From Allolobophora icterica (lineage: Eukaryota > Annelida > Clitellata > Crassiclitellata > Lumbricidae), in the NCBI GenBank assembly GCA_963556255.1, contig OY744611.1:8011474-8075473 (forward strand): a DNA stretch of 64,000 bases. Direction: 5' to 3'. Of the stretch, positions 30,316-42,164 are shown in pieces (position 1 is the first letter of the stretch; each line of letters starts with the position of its first letter). The notes beneath the pieces are model-generated. The model was given only the letters and a program-made list of their open reading frames with translations. It was not told where the DNA came from and did no database searches. The position numbers and the translations under genes are program-made.

Positions 30316-30616
30316 TTGATGAACCGATATCCAGTTAGCCGATGTATAAATCCATAATGTGAGACAAAAAAGACAAAATAAACTACAAAAAATAGAAGAA
30401 ATAGCGAGTTGAAAGTGTGGAATGTTTTGACCTCTGGGTGCCAGGCCAAAGGTCCCTCGTTGGGGAGGGAGCCGTTTACCTGCCCGGAAGCTCGGTTTCC
30501 GCCCATGTGGTATCTCCTGTCGTCATAGAACAACGATGGATCAGCCTCTCCGGGACATACTTGATTTGCTAGGTCAAGCTGTGGATTATGTCCGGATTGG
30601 CTTTCGTTTCTCCCCA

Positions 30617-31182
30617 TCAGAGGAATAGGTAGAGAGGTGGAAATGGCGCTACAGAAGTGCTTAAAGACCTTGCGCTATCGAGTCTTGATTGACGCTCTTG
30701 CAATCTTTGACTTCTCCTGAGCCCAATGGTGTCCATCGTGAGACCCCCAGTATTCAGATGTGCCTCTGAACTCACAAGGACTGACGATTGGTAATGCCGA
30801 GTGGTGGGCGGGGCAGACACTTGTTCTGCAATTGCGGGGGATCGCAACCTGGGTCGTTAAATACCACAATGGGACTTAAGGACTGCTCCATCCGGTTTAA
30901 CCGATGAGCCAAATGATCAACAGAACCCGTCACCTGTTCATACATCATCGACTGACGAGAGTCTAGGGACATTAACCTGGAATCCACGGAACTTTGCTGT
31001 GTCACCATGAACTGTTGTTGAGAAGCCACAGCGGCCAAACTACTAGCCATATTACCTATCACTTCATGTAATCTGGCCATAGATTCACTGAGGTTAGCAC
31101 CAGAAGACTCCGGTTGACGACTTCCATATTCACTCACAGCGCGGCTGACTCTATCTAAAGAAGTAACGCTGCTCGAAGACAT
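30617..31182 (-). pseudogene. Possible LINE-A ORF1: coiled-coil/Ser-rich protein
   Basis: The frame 31182-30772 encodes a Ser/Gln-rich segment with a regular heptad pattern (SESMARLHEVIGNMASSLAA, LMSLDSRQSMMYEQVTG, VDHLAHRLNRMEQSL). The shifted frame 30847-30617 continues with RRSQRLQERQSR. It lies upstream of the endonuclease ORF in the same direction, where a LINE ORF1 (RNA-binding coiled-coil protein) or a Gag-like protein would be. No zinc knuckle or esterase domain is seen, so identity is tentative. One frameshift is present. Confidence 0.4.
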
Positions 31183-31924
31183 AGTGAGGAATGCTTTGTA
31201 ATACTCTATTCCAAGACCTTTTAGTTAAACTATGGAAGCGGTTACACTTAAAGCACTGCTTAGCACTAATGTAGTTCTACAGAAATAATTGATGACTACT
31301 TAAAGTTCTAATCTCAGATAAGTTTCCTTGCGATCAGATTATTAATTGGATTAGGTTTTAGTAATTTAGACTCTCTTAGAATCCCAAGAGTGGATCAACA
31401 GCACGCGATTTCGTAGCTTAACCGCAGGGTAGTAGAATTCCTTCTCTAACGAGGCGATGCACGACGTAGGCCTAAACTCGTGAATGATGTGGAGATTCGC
31501 AATTCAGATGCTAATCGCACGGATAACGCTTTCTCACAGAACCAATTGACGTGTGGCTTGTGCCTTCTATTAAGTATTCGCAGAGTGGAAAGGCCAACGC
31601 AGAGGAGGTTGCCGCTTTACAAAACTATGTAACGATCTGAGCTATTACGCTCTTCAGACGAAAAACTCGCAGTCGTAGCAGAGGCCTAGATATACTTTTG
31701 TCGACAGACGGCGCTTATCATCAGGGTGACGCACCGCACGATCTCCCGCAACCCTGGATGAGGACAGTGATCGCATATAGGTCACAATGGCGGACCGTTG
31801 AGTTGGCGTCGACAGAGGCGAATTTAGGAGCGTAGGCAGACGCAGATCTGTGTCGAATGGGTGGTTCTGAGTAGTTTGAGATCGTCGTAGTTGAGCGTGG
31901 TTTAGTGAATTGGCCTGCGAGCGT
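31183..31924. other. No gene recognised; possible LINE-A 5' UTR
   Basis: Sequence between the coiled-coil ORF and the minisatellite. A 93-codon frame on the minus strand (31935-31654) has no recognisable feature. By position it could be the 5' UTR of LINE-A. Confidence 0.3.
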
Positions 31925-32520
31925 AGATTCACCAATAGACTCGTCAGTAGGAGACGCTTCGCCGATTCATCAGTAGATTCGTCAGTCGTAGCGGCGTCGC
32001 GGATTCACCAGTAGATTGTGGATTCATCAGCGGTAGATTCGCTGTCGTAGAGACGACGCAGATTCACCAGTAGATACGCGGATTCATCAGTAGATACGCG
32101 GATTCACCAGTAGATTGTGGATTCATCAGCGGTAGATTCGCTGTCGTAGAGACGACGCAGATTCACCAGTAGATACGCGGATTCATCAGTAGATACGCGG
32201 ATTCATCAGCGGTAGATACGCTGTCGTAGATGCGACGCAGATTCACCAGTAGATACGCGGATGCATCAGTAGATACGCGGATTCACCAGTAGACTGTGGA
32301 TTCATCAGTAGATACGCGGATTCACCAGTAGACTGTGGATTCATCAGTAGATACGCGGATTCACCAGTAGATTGTGGATTCATCAGCGGTAGATTCGCTG
32401 TCGTAGAGGCGACGCAGATTCACCAGTAGATACGCGGATTCATCAGTAGATACGCGGATTCACCAGTAGACTTGAGATTCATCAGCGGTAGATTCGCTGT
32501 CGTAGAGGCGTCGCAGATTC
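31925..32520. repeat. Minisatellite of ~20-bp units with higher-order structure
   Basis: Basic units such as GATTCACCAGTAGATACGCG and GATTCATCAGTAGATACGCG alternate. Every few units there is a longer variant (ATTCATCAGCGGTAGATTCG then CTGTCGTAGAGACGACGCAG) near 32023, 32125, 32205, 32382 and 32482, so a higher-order repeat of roughly 80-180 bp is superimposed. The array lies upstream of the coiled-coil ORF on the same strand as LINE-A. Confidence 0.9.
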
Positions 32521-34060
32521 TTCTCCGTGTCGTGGTCTTCCGTGGCAGACTCTCAGAATCAGGTTGAGTGAGCTTCGTATTGGCTCTGCTCAGTTGCTCG
32601 AGTTCCTCGGCGTCGGTTTCTTTCTTCCGGTAGAGGTTCTCCTTCCGTCCTTCGAGCTTGTTCCGTGGCTGATTCTCCTCCGTGGCAGACTGTTTTATTT
32701 CTCCTTACATTAGTTTTTATAGTTAAATTTTATAATGCGTTTCTGTAGTCGGTCTTCTCGCTGTCCAATCAGAGCCATTTCCAACTAGCTCCTTCCTTGC
32801 ATGATTAAGTGTTCGACCGTGTAGTTGGCCGTCCCACCCCTTCCATTTCATCTAGCTGTGGGGTTATTATTATCATTACCCCTTGTTTACCGTAAGCGTG
32901 CCTGAACAGCGGTTGACAGCTGTCCGTTAACTGGCCCACTCCGGGGTTTCGCCCTGGAGCCGGTCTAATTACCATATTTGCCGGTCAGTAACTACGCCCT
33001 GGCTATCTGGTATGGCAAGCCTTCTCAGCTTTGGTCGTCACCTGCCCGATAGTGGCAACTGCTCGTTTACACCCGTTTCAATGCATTGAGCCCCGTATTA
33101 TTATCTACATTAATATTTTAATTAAGAATATATCTATTTAATTTAAAAAAAATTTAATCTTCCCCTAGGGAGATTATTCTATGATCTCACAAAAGCATAC
33201 ATAAAACTTTCTTGTGTCAATCTTGGCCACCTGGCGACTAACTCCAAGACGATAGACGAACCTGGAGCCATTATTTTATTTACCTAATTTACATTACTTT
33301 AATATATATTTACTTGCGGCAGCGGTGAATGCGTGCCGTGACCTGTGCTAGTTACTGCTAAGTGATCACTTTGGACAGTTTCGTGCAATGTAATTGGCTA
33401 TAGCAACACGGCCGAAACCTCACGCGGCGTGCCGCGTGACATCATTCGTATACACGTCACTAATTGCGAAAATTATTGGCGGCGTAGGTGAGCAAGTCGA
33501 ATAATAATGGATTAATGTAAAGTTGAGCAAGTATGTGTCTTGGAAATTAGACGACTCGTTCGATGTCGATGTAGTCGATATAGAAAACCGTCGTACTGTG
33601 AACAAAATTTATTGCAACTCCTGGAGAAAGCACGCCGAAAAAATTTGACTGGACTGCCGGCTGAAAGGTCAAACCAAAATCAGTGTTCAACGTATGCAAA
33701 AGGCTCAACCAACGTTGTGAAATCAGCCGTTACACACGTCACCTTATGTCAAAGATAGGTTTCTAGTGAATGTTCATTTCATTCATTCGTTCAATCTGAG
33801 AATTTATATTGCGCCTCTTCAAGAGACCTACTCAGATAGCGTAACTGAATTTAGATAGGCTTATTAGATGAGTAGTACATGCAGCTTTACCATACACAAA
33901 ATACGCTGTACACTAAGCTCGGAGGTCGAGCGCGCATCGCTCGCGTACTCTATTCAGCGCGATCGATTTTCAATCTGCAATTCATTTTTCAAAGGAGACG
34001 CTCTGTATATAATCATAGGAACAAATTTTCAATGAGTTTATGGCATAAAGTCATTTTTTT
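32521..34060. other. No gene recognised
   Basis: Contains no long frame with a recognisable domain and no clear element ends. A TTTAAAAAAAATTTAA-type palindromic AT run lies near 33140-33155. A 72-codon frame at 33540-33758 is unsupported. Confidence 0.35.
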
Positions 34061-36215
34061 TTTAAATTTCGCGTACAACTTAACGACAGCTGGCGTTCCA
34101 CTACTGGCATCCAAGATATTCTGGGCTCACAACTGGTTCTCAATCCTCCCTCTTGCCTTGAAGACCTCCTTTCCTGTTACAATTCCACATTCTCCAACCT
34201 CCTTGACATTCATGCGCCACTTATCAACAAACCCAGTTCACACGCCACCAACTCTTGGTTTACATCCTACCTCCAAGCCTTTAAAACTTTCCGCAGGCGC
34301 CTTGAACACATCTACCAGCACACTTTTAACCCCACAGCTAGATCTAAAGCCCTCAATACCTTGAAATCAGCTACCAAAAAATACCACAAACTCATCGCTG
34401 CTGCCAAAAAGAAATAATTATTATTCTTCACTTATCCACTCCAGCGCCTCAAACCCTAGACATCTCTGGAAAGCTGTCAACACCCTCCTTCATCGCAAAT
34501 CTCCCTCCCCACTGCCTATAGCTCCATTCCCTCCTCCTCTATTGCTGATACCTTCTGTTCATTTTTTTTTCAGACAAGATCTCATCCATTCGCTTTACAT
34601 TACAATCTCTTCTAGACACACCCCTTGCCTCCTCCAGCACTGATTCACCTCCTTCTCTCAACCCTACTCCTCCTACCTCTCAGTCATCGCTCCCAATTCT
34701 CTCTTCCGCCACTGAAGCAGAAGTATCAATCCTCCTAAACTCTCTCCCTAACAAGCAATGCGAACTTGATCCTATCCCCACCTCTCTTCTAAAAGACTGT
34801 GCCTCTGTCCTGGTCCCTATAATCACCAATATTATCAATCTCTCACTCTCTACCGGCAAATTTCTATGGCCTTTAAGCAATCTTTTGTCACTCCTCTTCT
34901 CAAAAGAGCAAACCTTGACAAGGAAAACCTATCCAACTACCACCCAATCTCCAATCTTTCCTTTCTATCAAAATTAACTGAACGAATTGTCCTTTCTCGG
35001 CTAAATGACTACCTCTCTTCGAATTCACTTCTTAACCCTCACCAATCTGGCTTCACTAAACACCACTCCACAGAAACTTTACTTGCCTCTCTGTGCAATA
35101 AACTGGTCTCTGCCGTCAGCCATCAGCAAGTCTCTTGCCTCTGTCTTCTCGACATCTCCGCCGCATTTTAAACCATTGATCACGCACACGACCCATGCTC
35201 GACCTTAAAACTGCCTCCACCATTGCTACCTCCATTGTTCATTCAAAGCTTGATTACTGCAATTCTCTTTTCCTCAACCTTGAATCCACTCAAATCAGGC
35301 GTCTACAGATTATCCAAAACTCACTAGCCAGAGCTGTCACTAGAACGCCCAAACACCACATCACTCCAATCCTCAAATCACTCCATTGGTTAAAAATCCC
35401 AGAGCGAATCCACTACAAAGTCCTATCACTGACCTACAACTCCCTACAATATTCCCAGCCCAAGTACCTTCGTGATCTCTTCACCATTCAGACAACCCGC
35501 TCGTCCTATCTCAGTCTTTCTCGACCCCCAGTCAAGATTCCGTCCTGGGTCCACTACTTTTCATCCTTTATACCACTCCTTTAAGTCATCTCATAAAATC
35601 CTCCTCTGTCGACCACCATCTCTGTGCAGATGACACCCAACTCTTCATATCCTCATACTCACCTCAAATTCTCCAACCGAGCCATTTCCATCACAGCATG
35701 CACCACGTCTGATCTCCACCCTGAATTTCGCAGTTTCTTATTGCCTCCATTATCATTGGAACCCGTCCTTCATCCTCATACTCATGTTCCTCTATCTATC
35801 ACCCCACGCGCTTTCCACTCAAAACTGAAGTCTCACCTTTTCAAATACTCCTACCCTGACTCATCTGATCCTCCGCCTTCCAATTATTCTCGCCGTAAAT
35901 GACACCCGCCTTGACAGCTAATCTGCCTTTCCTGATCTGGTACCCTGGATATCAGACCTGGACCTCTTTTGGACTACTCTCTGGAACCCCCTTTGATTTG
36001 GTTTGGCCTCCTGGAAATCGGACTTGGGCCTCTTTTGGACCACTCTCTGGAAACCCCCTCTGATTTGGTTTGGCCTTCTGGAAACCGGACTCGGACCTCT
36101 TTTGGACTACTCCCTGGAAGCCCCCTCTGATCTGACGCAGCGCTCGTGAATAGGCTGGTGCCCTGCGCTTGGCCTTCAAGTGGCGCTTTAGAAGTTCATA
36201 GATTACGATTACGAT
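34061..36215 (+). pseudogene. LINE with scrambled domain order and (ATTACG)n tail
   Basis: Blocks in order on the plus strand: endonuclease-RT linker (about 34160-34415, with RRRLEHIYQHTFNP), RT fingers to motif A (34866-35171: NYHPISNLSFLSKLTERIV, HQSGFTKHHSTETL, LLDISAAF then TAA), a C-terminal block (35195-35520: RRLQIIQNSLARAV, LKSLHWLKIP), RT motif B/C (about 35535-35660: DSVLGPLLFILY, LCADDTQLF), then the final C-terminus (35690-35880, FHSKLKSHLFKYS). Motif B/C should precede the C-terminal block, so the copy is rearranged and large parts of the palm are missing. A 3' UTR tandem repeat follows, and the tail is (ATTACG)n at about 36203-36220. Dead copy. Confidence 0.78.
35940..36135. repeat. 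Tandem repeat of about 66-70 bp in a LINE 3' UTR
   Basis: Nearly three copies of a unit containing CCTCTTTTGGACTACTCTCT and CCCCCTTTGATTTGGTTTGG lie between the end of the LINE ORF and its ATTACG tail. Confidence 0.75.
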
Positions 36216-36220
36216 TACGA

Positions 36221-36795
36221 TGGCACGCCTACCACCGTTTGAAAACCATTTCAACAAGATATTAATATTAACATGCATTATGTTTGATCTACTTGAAAGT
36301 ACATTTCATATGATACTGTGGTTTGTGAAGAATTCTTATAGATACCACTGTTACATTAAATACCCTACCACACGATGTATGTGTGGGCACTGTACTAATA
36401 ATACTGCACTGTATGTACTTTTTAGAGAAAAGTTGGATCATGCATATCTAGTAGCACATGTTTTATAGGCCTATAGGTCTATCTTTTCAATGTGTGACTT
36501 TAAGTCTTTTTAGTCTAGGCTACACGAAACCAACTTTTAGACTCACAATAATTAGCATATATGTGCAATGGCAGCATTCTGTTTTTTGTTGTTAACTTCT
36601 CCTTGTATGGTCTGTTTTTTCTTTGATTTGAAGAGAGTTTATCTTGAGGCAGCGGCTGTCCCTGCCTATAGTGCCAACATATTATGGCGATAATTTTAAT
36701 GTAGACACTAACAAAGTACTCATACATAAGAAATAGTAGCAGTGATCACAAGGTGGCGTGTCTAATGTAATGCAGATGTCAGTAAGAAGAACCAC
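36221..36795. other. No gene recognised
   Basis: AT-rich DNA between the LINE tail and the pogo-like fragment. Short open frames only. Confidence 0.35.
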
Positions 36796-36799
36796 AGTT

Positions 36800-37320
36800 C
36801 CCCTACTTAATCACTGTCACTCATTGCAAATCTCACACACAAATGCCTCTTGATCATCATCAGCTCCTGCACAACTGTTGTGTGCCTAGAGATAAAATTT
36901 CTGGCACGCAGCTGGAAACAAGTCAGCACAATAGAGACATTCTGTGTCATTTTCTTCAATTTCAGATAGTTTTCTTTTTCTTGTTGTCTTCTTCTTAATG
37001 GTCCTTTCGACTATTTCCTTTCCTGTTTACTTTTCTATGTTCTTTGCATTTTCATTTCTCTTTTCATTACCCTTCCGCAATTTCTTTTCCATAATGTTTC
37101 CTGTTTTCTTTCCCTTGTTCTTTCCTGGTCCTTTTGAAGGAGTTATCTTCTTTTTATCCCCTTCTAACACGGTTTTATACGGTGAGCTTGTCAAGATTGC
37201 GCTATGAGAAACAGTTCGCTTTTTGCTCCCACTTCCATGACGAATCGCTGAAGTGATTTCTGCATTAAGAATGTATGAAAATGATGTTTCCGGCATTTCT
37301 GCTTGTGCAGCTGTCGATGG
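36800..37320 (-). pseudogene. C-terminal part of a pogo-type transposase with PHD finger
   Basis: The minus-strand frame 37296-37027 has a Ser/Lys-rich linker (PETSFSYILNAEI, ILTSSPYKTVLEGDKKK, GPGKNKGKKTGN) like the region after the DDE domain of pogo/Tigger (DDE_1) transposases. A shifted frame continues TTRKRKLSEIEENDTECLYC, the first Cys pair of a PHD finger. The far Cys block (CAGADDDQEAFVCEICNE) lies near 36870-36815, with a stop between. C-terminal PHD fingers occur in animal pogo-like transposases. The DDE domain is not found here. Confidence 0.55.
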
Positions 37321-38385
37321 AACTTGACTGCTGAGTCGGTTGATGTCGATGGAACAAGATCATTGTTGACTTGTTACTATAGGGCTAGGCACAAGCTTGG
37401 GTGGTAGGCCTAATAATAAAAATGAAATAGGGCTATTCCTAAAACTTAGTGTGTAATCATAACAGGGAAATATGGACATTGCACGGGGTTATATGGATAC
37501 TGGCCACATTACCTAGGCTAGTAGTGGCCATATAGCCCCAATTGAGTAGCAGTAACAATTTTGTGAAAATGGTGGCCTGCCATCTGCTATGCAATTCATA
37601 AACACAATTTTTCGAAGGCCATATGCAGTAACAAATCAGTGGAATTTTTCTAAAAATTTCATCCAACAAATCATTGTGAAAAAATTGTAAGTTTTACTCA
37701 CCATTTCTGTTAAGGAAATATGTCAAATATTGGAAAAATTCGAGAAAAATTCTAAACTCAACAAGTAATCTTCTCGCTATGATTACGAAATTCACCGGAA
37801 ACAGCATAAGAATGACAGTGCACTATAATGACCATAGACTTAATGACATAATTAGCAATATAATGACCATAGACTTAATATTTAGCTAGAATGACGGGGT
37901 GACCATAAAACCCGAAGTGGCCATGTTACCCCGGACGACCCTATGTCGATTTCAATGCCAATGTTTGCTAGGTGACACACACCTACTATTTCTTATACAC
38001 CCATTGCGAAGATTTGATTTAGCCCCATAAAGTGTTCAACTTTGATATTGTTAATTATGATGCATCCACCTTGACTTAGACTACTAATGCTTTTCAGGGT
38101 CATGACCCTTATGGTTGTAGTCGATCGATTATTGGCTCCTTGATTGAATATGCTATAACTTATAAGCCCTAAGTCAGTAACAGTATGTCTACGTGATTTT
38201 CATATTTCACTTTTGTAAGGGAGTCGCATAAAATGCCTCTTTGTATAGACGATTAAATTTTAGTCATTAAGCTAAGAGATAACGATGGCGTGACGTTCAA
38301 CTTAGGCTACTACACCCATCCACAAGATTAAGAAATGGAAATGTAAACCGTAAACTCAATGGTAGGTCTCATATATGGGAAAACA
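37321..38385. repeat. Likely 5' and terminal region of the pogo-like remnant
   Basis: No gene seen. Short GGCCA-containing words recur: GTGGCCATATAGCCCC (about 37525) and GTGGCCATGTTACCCCGG (about 37917). AATGACCATAGACTTAAT is directly repeated near 37827 and 37862. Clusters of this type resemble subterminal transposon repeats like those at 110-710 and 58245-58755. Confidence 0.35.
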
Positions 38386-38528
38386 TTTGGAAATATATTA
38401 TGTATGTATGTATGTATATATGATATTGTATACATGTATGTATGTGTGTGAATGTATGTATGTGTATATGTATGTATGCATGGTCTATGTATGTATGAAT
38501 GTATCTATGTATGTATGTATGCATGCGG
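38386..38528. repeat. (TATG)n microsatellite
   Basis: Imperfect TGTA/TATG repeats with interspersed GTG and CATG variants. They continue beyond the SINE at about 38805-38850, which suggests the SINE is inserted in, or spread with, the tract. Confidence 0.85.
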
Positions 38529-38790
38529 TGGCCCTGTTAGCTACATCGGTAAAAGCGTTGGCTGCGCGTCTCATGCGACTCTGTGTTAGAGCGCATGCGG
38601 AACGCGGTTCGCTTCCCGAAGGTGGCTTATTTCAGAGATTTAAATCTAGGGCTAGCACGGTCCCAACACGGGGACCTTAAATGGCGTGGCACTCATTGAA
38701 ACGGGCAGCGGTGGTGAAGGATCTCACCCGATCAATCCATTGAAAAGTGAGCAGGGTCGAGGCCATAATTATACGGTTGCTAGAGAAAAT
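38529..38790 (+). mobile_element. tRNA-derived SINE flanked by TATG repeats
   Basis: A box TAGCTACATCGGTAAAAGC (38538-38556) and B box GGTTCGCTTCC (38606-38616) are at tRNA-like spacing, followed by a ~170 bp non-tRNA body. The acceptor stem does not pair, so it is not a functional tRNA gene. Confidence 0.55.
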
Positions 38791-39347
38791 CGCGTACATT
38801 TACATTACATTTATGTATGTATGCATGTTAATGAATGGATGTATGTAGTGTGCATGTATCAAGCAACTTAATATAGCCGTTATAAGTATCAGAAAGGCGC
38901 TGTCACGCATGTTTTACAGATCTAAATAAGTGCTTTCAAGAGAGTTTGAAGATGTTTACTGAACAGAACTAATGAACAGCACAAAGAGGAAGGTTCAATA
39001 CATGAAAAGAGCTAGAGGTAATGTGCGGAAGCGCGGCATCTGCATAGCTCAACGAGCAGCAGAGCACAACGACCTCCTACAAAGTTAACTTGATACTGAA
39101 ACATAAAGATCTCGATACGATTCCAACCAACAAAGCCATCCCAGGAAGGAGAATCTTGAACTCCATTCTCTCCTCAACGCGTAGCCATTGAATCCGCTAT
39201 ATCAGAACGTCAGCATATAAGCTTAAGCGTTGAAATGTCAGATTCGAGATTAGCCGGTAGTTGCCGATATTGTCCACATCCAGACCCTTTTTTTTTAAAA
39301 GGCAAACAATTGCACGATTTTAACATGCTGAATTGCTGATAGAACCC
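38791..39347. other. No gene recognised
   Basis: Residual TATG repeats at its start, then unremarkable DNA up to the (AAT)n tract. Confidence 0.35.
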
Positions 39348-39349
39348 CT

Positions 39350-39418
<69 letters not shown>
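39348..39418. repeat. (AAT)n microsatellite before the RLE-type LINE fragment
   Basis: About 22 AAT units ending AACAATAAA. LINE coding sequence begins immediately after, with no other flank. Confidence 0.95.
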
Positions 39419-39419
<1 letters not shown>

Positions 39420-39420
39420 T

Positions 39421-40618
39421 AAAAGTACCAAGACAGGATGCGCTCCTGATACTACGAAGCTCAATAGGGGCGCCGAGGCTCATCCACATCTTGCGCTGCA
39501 CGCCCTGTCATGACCACCCGGACCTCACGAGATTCGACGAAAGACTACGCTCGGGTATCGAGAGCATTCTTAACATCTCTCTTTCTGACGATCAATGGAC
39601 ACTCGCTTCCATGCCTATCAGGATGGGCGGGCTGGGAATAAGGAGAGCTTCTTCGTTGGCACTACCAGCTTTTTTAGCTTCAGCCGCAAGATCTCACCTC
39701 ATCCAATCACGCATTCTCGCCCTTACACAGGTTCCTGAAGACTCTGTTGTGGAAACAATGAGAACTCGTTGGCAGCAGAGCATCGTGGAAAAGATCTCTT
39801 TCCCGTCTTTAGACTACAAACAGGCCTCATGGGAAATACCATTGTTATCAACAGCCATGACACAGATCGCATCTCGATCTCAGGACCCGTACGATCGGGC
39901 CAGGCTTAATGCTATACAGGCCCCGCACTCCTCAGACTGGCTCCATGCCCTTCCGCTTGCAGCACAAGGCCTAAGACTGGATGACGAGTCGCTGAGAGTG
40001 GCCGTGGGCCTAAGACTGGGTGCAGTCATCTGTGCCCCACACACATGCGCATGCGGAACGATGGTTTCAGCCAGAGGCTCACACGGATTGGCTTGCTCAC
40101 AAAGCTTCGGCAGACAAGCCAGACACGCATCAATAAATGACATCGTGCTGCGCAGTCTCATAAAGGCAGGCACCCCTTCAATCAAGGAACCGGCTGGCCT
40201 CTCCCGACTAGACGGAAAAAGACCTGATGGTCAAACTCTGATTCCGTGGAACAGCGGACGTTCCCTAATTTGGGATGTTACGATCATTGATACTTTTGCG
40301 CCATCATACTTGGCCGAGACGTCTACAGCAGCGGGGGGAGCTGCAGAAATAGCCGCAACGCGAAAGAAATCCAAATACGCGGAGCTATCGAAGAGATACA
40401 GTTTCACACCAATCGCTATAGAAACGATGGGACCAATGGATCACGAAGGCTCGGCGTTTATGAAAGAACTAGGACGACGGTTAACAAGAATAACGGAAGA
40501 TCCACGAGAAACCTTCTTCCTGTCACAAAAAATATCCATCACAATCCAGAGGTTCAATGCTGTCGCGTGCCTAGGCACGATGGGGAACGAGAATCCTGAT
40601 TCTAACATTACCGGATAA
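39421..40618 (+). CDS. RLE-type LINE fragment: RT thumb, zinc finger, restriction-like endonuclease
   Basis: A single open frame of ~399 codons without internal stops and without a proper ATG at its true left edge (an ATG occurs at 39491). The first ~100 residues contain MPIRMGGLGIRRASSLALPAFLAS, the post-palm thumb region. Then CACGTMVSARGSHGLAC is a C-x-C...H-x3-C zinc knuckle. GRQARHASINDIVLRSL, KEPAGLSRLDGKRPDG and SLIWDVTI align in order with the R-H, E-P, R/KPD and D elements of the restriction-like endonuclease of R2/NeSL-type LINEs, which nicks target DNA for target-primed reverse transcription. The RT palm is missing. Stop TAA is immediately followed by (TAA)n, so there is no 3' UTR. 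A diverged second copy of the last ~100 residues is at 56194-56500. Confidence 0.72.
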
Positions 40619-40756
<138 letters not shown>

Positions 40757-40984
40757 ATTTTGAACTTCACCTATTTGTATAGCGCCCTAGCTCAGAGAGG
40801 CTTACTTGAATATGGTATTGGTGTAGCCTATTTGGTGGGTATTTTAAATATATATTATGCTATAATCTAATGTAGGCCTATATTAAAAGGTGTACTCTTG
40901 CGCGACGTGTTTGACAAGTCTATGCATTAGGTGAATAAAAATTCAAAAATTAGCGTCTTATTTGAAATATAATTAAATCTATGT
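40757..40984 (+). repeat. Left copy of a 228-bp inverted repeat pair
   Basis: Matches the reverse complement of about 42463-42690 at well over 90 percent by eye, from TGTATAGCGCCCTAGCTCAG to AAATATAATTAAATCTA. The pair encloses about 1.48 kb. Confidence 0.88.
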
Positions 40985-40989
40985 TTCAA

Positions 40990-41520
40990 TCGAAAACCTG
41001 CCTTTCCCACAAATCTGTCGCTGCCACAACTGTCACCGCTACCGCAACTGCCACCGCTCCCAGCTTCCCAGAGCTCCTGCCACCGCACACGCAGCTTCCC
41101 AGAGCTTCTGCCGCTGCTCTCGCAGCTTCCCAGCGCTCCTGATGCTGCTCCCGCAGCTTCCCAGCGTTCCTGCCGCTGCCGCCGCAGCTTCCCAGCGCTG
41201 CTGCCGCAGCTTCGCAGCGCTCTCGCCGCTGCTGCCGCAGCTTCCCAGCACTCTCGCCGCTGCTGCCGCAGCTTCTCAGCGCTCTCGCCTCTGCTGCCGC
41301 AGCTTCCCAGCGCTCTCGCCGCTGCTGCCGCAGCTTCCCAGCACTCTCGCCGCTGCTGCCGCAGCTTCCCAGCACTCTCGCCCGCTGCTGCCGCAGCTTC
41401 GCAGCACTCTCGCCGCTGTGGCCGCAGCTTCCCAGCACTCTCGCCGCTGCTACCGCAACTTCCCAGCGCTCCCATCGCTCTCTGCGCTCCCAGCGTTCCT
41501 CCCACCGCTCAGCCATTAAA
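40990..41520. repeat. GC-rich 31-bp minisatellite between inverted repeats
   Basis: Units such as CTGCTGCCGCAGCTTCCCAG plus CACTCTCGCCG repeat at 31 bp across ~530 bp, degenerating to the left. Because 31 is not a multiple of 3, every frame stays open in all phases, giving Ala/Ser-rich and Gly/Arg-rich pseudo-ORFs on both strands that should not be read as genes. Confidence 0.9.
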
Positions 41521-41774
41521 ATGTACATTCTCTTAAATTCTGCTCGCATTTTCATTCTTCATACTTTACAATTTTATATTTCTTCGCAAATAATTTAGAG
41601 TTCTTCCTTCTCTTTTGCTTATCAGTTTTTTTATTTCTTAGCAAATAATTTAGAGAATTCAACTATATGCTAATAAATGACAGCCTGTGCGTACATTCCC
41701 AACAGTAGAACCTAACGATCTTTGTTTCTTCGCGTTTTGTAATTAAATGTATTTAAACACTTATTTGGTTAAAA

Positions 41775-42135
41775 CTAGAGGGGTGCACGATAGTGTAGTG
41801 GTTAGCGCGCTAAACTGTCGATGGAGAGGTCGGGGGTTCGAATCCCCGTCCGGATAGAAATTTGATTCGATTTCTACTCCGGCTGCACACCATAGCCAGC
41901 TCAGCTATAATGAGCACACTGACTGAACACTGTCGGTGGGAAGATGAGACGGTAAGGGTGAGGGCTGGCTGCCTACCCTCATATGCCGAGTCTAAGAAAC
42001 TGAGGTTGCTAACACTTCATATCCATGGCTACCTCAGGGTTAGCTCATGGGTCCTCTCTCTCTTCTTGCTTAAAATGCTTCCATATTATTAAGATGTCAA
42101 AATATGTTGTTCAAATAGCATGCTTGTAAGAATAT
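41775..42135 (+). mobile_element. tRNA-derived SINE (family 2), plus strand
   Basis: A tRNA-Asp-like head: A box TAGTGTAGTGGTTAGCGCG (41791-41809), anticodon-loop-like CTGTCGA, and B box GGGTTCGAATCCC (41834-41846). Stems pair poorly, so it is not a working tRNA. The body (AGCTATAATGAGCAC...AAGATGAGACG) recurs inverted at 62225-62400, which defines the family. Confidence 0.7.
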
Positions 42136-42164
42136 AGCTTGTAATAGTAAATTCAGTCCATATC

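Noticed and set aside
31925..32520. CRISPR-like array
   Set aside because: Units are contiguous without unique spacers, in a eukaryotic context; it is a minisatellite.
40927..41555. Ala/Ser-rich and Gly/Arg-rich frames of up to 192 codons
   Set aside because: Produced by a 31 bp minisatellite whose period shifts frame; all phases and both strands are open.
41791..41846. Functional tRNA-Asp gene
   Set aside because: A and B boxes are good, but acceptor and anticodon stems do not pair and the body recurs elsewhere as a SINE.
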